From Lytechinus pictus (Eukaryota > Echinodermata > Echinoidea > Temnopleuroida > Toxopneustidae): 64,000 bases of DNA. The position numbers and the translations under genes were made by a program. Where the stretch lies: the NCBI RefSeq assembly GCF_037042905.1, contig NC_087251.1, positions 34,451,001 through 34,515,000 of the forward strand. Reading direction: 5' to 3'. Position 1 is the first letter of the stretch. Every line of letters starts with the position of its first letter. Below the pieces are notes generated by a model, which was not told the DNA's origin, did no database searches, and was given only the letters and a program-made list of their open reading frames with translations. This document shows, in pieces, positions 60,542 to 64,000 of the stretch.

Positions 60542-61310
60542 CCCCGTCTTAGCAGACACTTTTCTGACTGCCCTACCTTGATAAAAGCAGGGCGAAAAAT
60601 TCCCCTTTCCTATTAAGACGCTGTCACTGGGAGAAAATCAGGACTCTGTCGGGAAGGATTTTTCAGACTTTCGGCCTGTTCCAACAAGGGTGGAAGCGGG
60701 GTAGAAAAACACCTCCACCTCGCTAATACCCGGGTGCACCTTCTGTTAAGACGCGATCGGGGTGCAGTCCATCTGAAAAGCTTGATATTGCGCAATGACT
60801 TGTGCAAAGCGCGTGCCTTATAAGTGCATGGTCAAAAAGAGAGATCGGGTTGTTTACAAATATGTTGCCGTTTTGTTAGTATAACCATTTTTATGTACAT
60901 TGTTGTTAACCATCAATTTTCATTTTCAAAACAATCAAATTTTATATTTCTATTTCGAGTATATTTTACTTGTTGTACACCCCCCTAAAAAAAGTTGTAG
61001 GCTAGCCTATATAATACCCCATTGATCAAGCTTGTTGCATGCTACAGGTTTTACCAAAAGCTCAAGACTCATCTTGGCTGAACTAAAGGTAGCTAATTTT
61101 CATACCATTGCATTGGCATTTTTTCTTAAATCCACGATATTCGTCGGTAATTAAACTTTGTATGTAACCTTTCCGGGTAGGATTTCAGCAAGTGTCGTCT
61201 GTTAAGACGGCGCACGGAGGATACCATCCGTGGTTTTATCGCCTCGTTGAGGAATTCTACCCCGCTTTTTCTACCTGCCCTCTGCTCAGGCACTGTCTAT
61301 TAAAACAGGG
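60542..61310. mobile_element. MITE with repeated CTGTTAAGACG subterminal motif
   Basis: Diverged inverted arms of about 60 bp: CCCCGTCTTAGCAGAC at the left and GTCTATTAAAACAGGG at the right, each followed inward by a GCCCT block, an AAAGC(A/G)GGG block and GAATT(C) or AATTCC. The word CTATTAAGACGC, CTGTTAAGACGCG or CTGTTAAGACGGC occurs at 60611, 60741 and 61199. The interior is AT-rich, the arms CpG-rich. No transposase. Confidence 0.7.
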
Positions 61311-64000
61311 CTTCAGTCAAGACAGACAGATAGAAGGGATAGGGGGGATAGGGGGAAGGGGGGAATGGGGATGCAGTGGTTAAGGGGGTAAGTGTGAAAA
61401 AAGGGGGCGATCAACTTCTAGTCATTCAATTTGCAGGATTGAAACCTGAGGGGTCATTTCACAAAACTTTGACAGACTGATAGGGCATTGTTAAAGAAAA
61501 AAAAAAGGTCCCAAGTAGATTGCATGTTGTGATAACAAGGAGAAACATTTCATTGAAAGCATATCACCACCAGGCATTGGCGAGAATGCTGTCAAAATGT
61601 TGGCGTTCAATGATGGGGCTTATGATGTCTCTGGTGTATGCTCTCCTGCCAGAGGCCTTCCCGGTGGTTAATGGAATTAAATATTGCATGGACGTGGGCC
61701 GACACTTATGGGATGGACTTTTTCTGACGTTCAACACAGCTGTGCGGTCACAGTTTCCCCCCACTCTCGTATTCTCATCCATCAACCTACTTAGATTTGA
61801 TTTCAATTATTATTGTTAATTTTGCATGTGTGTGATTAGATGGTGTATAGTGCTCTAAAAATAAACAAACATTGTGAAAAAGAATGCTTTATTTTTTGTT
61901 TGTTTATGGAGTTACAAGTATTTAATCTGAGCATTCTGTATTTATTCTAACTCATGTGTAAAATTAAACATTAATCCAGACCAAAAATAACGATGATGAT
62001 GACGATGTAATGGTGATGGTAATTTACAGTTATTAAATAGCACAATTAATATAATGTAATTCTGTCTTTGTGCTCTTCAGAGCATAAAGAAAAGAAAAAG
62101 ACATGTAGCTGAATTCAGTTTGTTGAATTTAGGTACATTTTGGATCATTAAGTTTTAAGAAGTGTTTTAAATATTGCCTCATTGTTGCATTTTGTGACCT
62201 GTTTTTTCTGTGGGGATGCTATTTGGTCTAGTACAAAGTTTTCAATGTATTATCTATGCTCCTTATAATTATCTATAAGATCAAAATGAATGGCGTGCTC
62301 ATCATAACTAGAGTGGAAACTCAACTTAATATCATATCAGACAATTGGTAGTGGCTGGAGCGTAGTATTGCTAAATCCTTTTCATTTTGATAACCGTGCC
62401 AATGGCTGTCACAGAAAAATAACATTGCATTATCAAATCCACGATCCAATTGGACCGAGGGATTTAGGTCAAAGTTATGCTTGCAACGCTGTGCAGGTGT
62501 AACACCGAGGAAAAGAGAAATCTAATCAGAGGCCAGCTTAAGGTTTCTGCCCTCGGCTCCTTGGCGTTTAATAGGCCGACATATTACATCATACATTTCT
62601 TCCATCACCTTGTAGTAGTCTACAAGCACAGACTCAAATTTGACACTTTAAAATATCACTGTGTCTAGGATGGAGACTAGAGTTCAAAGCCCTATTTGTG
62701 TTTTAAGGTCAGAGCAGCCACAGAACGTGAGCGAGTCTAGTCTCATACTTCAGGCTCTGCAGTGTGCATTATGTGCGCTATGATAAAACAAAAGGTCTGT
62801 GCCTGCAGACTAGCCCTAGCCTTGGTGTATGTTCGCAGGAAGTGTTGGAGCCGTGAAGGTACATGTAACACCCTATATGGTATGATTCTACAGAGAGAGA
62901 CCCTCGGAATGTAAGGTTGAGGCGAAGCACTTGACATGTGATCAGTTACATGTAGAATATTTATATGGGAGAGCAGAGATCCGTCATGTTTGTCTCTTAT
63001 TTTCATTTGCACAAACCACCATAGTACTCAATTCAACCAAATAAATTATGGTTTGACTCATTGTGAGATCAAAGATGTTGGTCAAAGAGTCCAAAAATAT
63101 ATTGATTTTTTCCCCTAATTCTACCAGTTTATGTAACGAGGAAAGATTTGTGTGCTGTTTCCGGGAATTTTTCTTTCCTTTTCCATCCATAATTATAGTT
63201 TTAATATCTATGTTTTGTTGTGCTTGCTTGCCAGGAGAAAGAAGTACCCAAGTTGCTGTGCAGAAGACATTGAGTGATTGGAAAAGCCCCTTCGAGTATC
63301 ACATTTCTGAATCATAAAATCCCACAGCAGGGTTTGCCAATTTAGAACCATCTTCCTGAGCTTCTTTTAATAGTTTCCATGGTTCTACATCTACCTCTGA
63401 TAGAAGTTTGATTGCCAATATCCATGTTTGTATGAAAAAATAACAGATGACCACGGAAACAAGATGTTCAAATGAAATTCAAAGCACGAGAATTTCCCAC
63501 TGCAAGCCTCACTCTAAATCACATACACGTGACAAACTACTTTTAGCTTGCTCAAATTTGTTTTCTGGAAAATAGTGATGACAAAGCCCCCAAGCTCTCT
63601 GCCAGAAATGGAAGTAGTAATAAGAACCCAATTTGTTATTTTGTCTCAAGATTTAACGTAGGTTTGTTGGGACTAGCTACCTGAGCGGAAAAGGCTATTT
63701 TTGCATCAGCTGGCCAGAGCATAGCAATATATTAATCCTGGCAGATTCTGGTTGGTCACTGAGTTATATTGATGTGGATGGGAGATGAGGTTGTAAGAAT
63801 CCATGGATGATTCAGCCAGCTCTTCATTTCCATGATACAAGGAATCCATTTTAGTAAGAGCAGCCAAGAGAAAGGTTTAGTCATAGATGAAACAGTCATG
63901 TTGTTTGAATTCGACTGCTGTTGGAAACTGGTAATTTCTCTTGCAAAGTTGTGATATAAATGAAGATTTTATCATGTTTTTTTTACAATATTGGTTTATT
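61311..64000. other. Non-coding stretch to the window end
   Basis: No exon is supported. 61330-61410 is G-rich. A 99-codon plus frame (61520-61819) and an 84-codon frame ending at 63317 have no recognised motif. The latter has a good acceptor (TGTGCTTGCTTGCCAG ending at 63234), but the frame compatible with the preceding exon stops after 12 codons. A repeat-free, GC-raised block at 62290-62720 may be regulatory by inference. Confidence 0.45.

Noticed and set aside
61520..61819. 99-codon plus-strand frame with an 80-codon antisense frame
   Set aside because: Neither strand gives a recognisable domain or usable splice boundaries.
63235..63317. Possible next exon after 54121 (good acceptor at 63234)
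   Set aside because: In the required phase 0 it hits a stop after 12 codons and lacks the cysteines needed to finish the EGF-like module.

Overview
This window is eukaryotic, not bacterial. It is AT-rich, has almost no protein-coding sequence, shows GT-AG splice signals, and is full of short non-autonomous transposons, tRNA-headed SINEs, minisatellites and simple repeats. That composition fits a marine invertebrate deuterostome, most likely a sea urchin. The taxon is an inference from repeat style and base composition, since no ribosomal, mitochondrial or diagnostic housekeeping gene is present.

The best-supported coding content is two exons of one plus-strand gene, at 23864-24033 and 53976-54121. 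Their reading frames join in the same phase across an intron of about 29.9 kb. The joined peptide is extracellular in character: it has five cysteines, one N-glycosylation sequon, and the first three cysteines of what looks like an EGF-like module. The gene continues beyond what I can identify on both sides, and I do not recognise the protein. Weaker exon candidates lie at 1464-1578, 36565-36689 and 39337-39477.

Layout. 1-17 kb: non-coding DNA with two local tandem repeats, a possible exon, GA-rich tracts, several inverted-repeat elements and a SINE. 17.27-17.85 kb: a CpG-dense island with promoter-like motifs and a strong minus-strand splice donor. 18-23.8 kb: more non-coding DNA with SINEs and MITEs. 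23.9-54.1 kb: the two exons and their giant intron, which holds a decayed LINE 3' end, SINEs, at least eight inverted-repeat elements, a C/T-rich minisatellite and a possible nested exon island near 39.1-39.5 kb. 54.1-64 kb: non-coding DNA with four further inverted-repeat elements, including one with Sleeping Beauty-like Tc1 ends, and a long pyrimidine tract.

No CRISPR array, operon, phage, functional transposase gene or standalone RNA gene was found. The most useful results are the split gene, the CpG island, and transposon copies whose ends and target-site duplications can be read directly.
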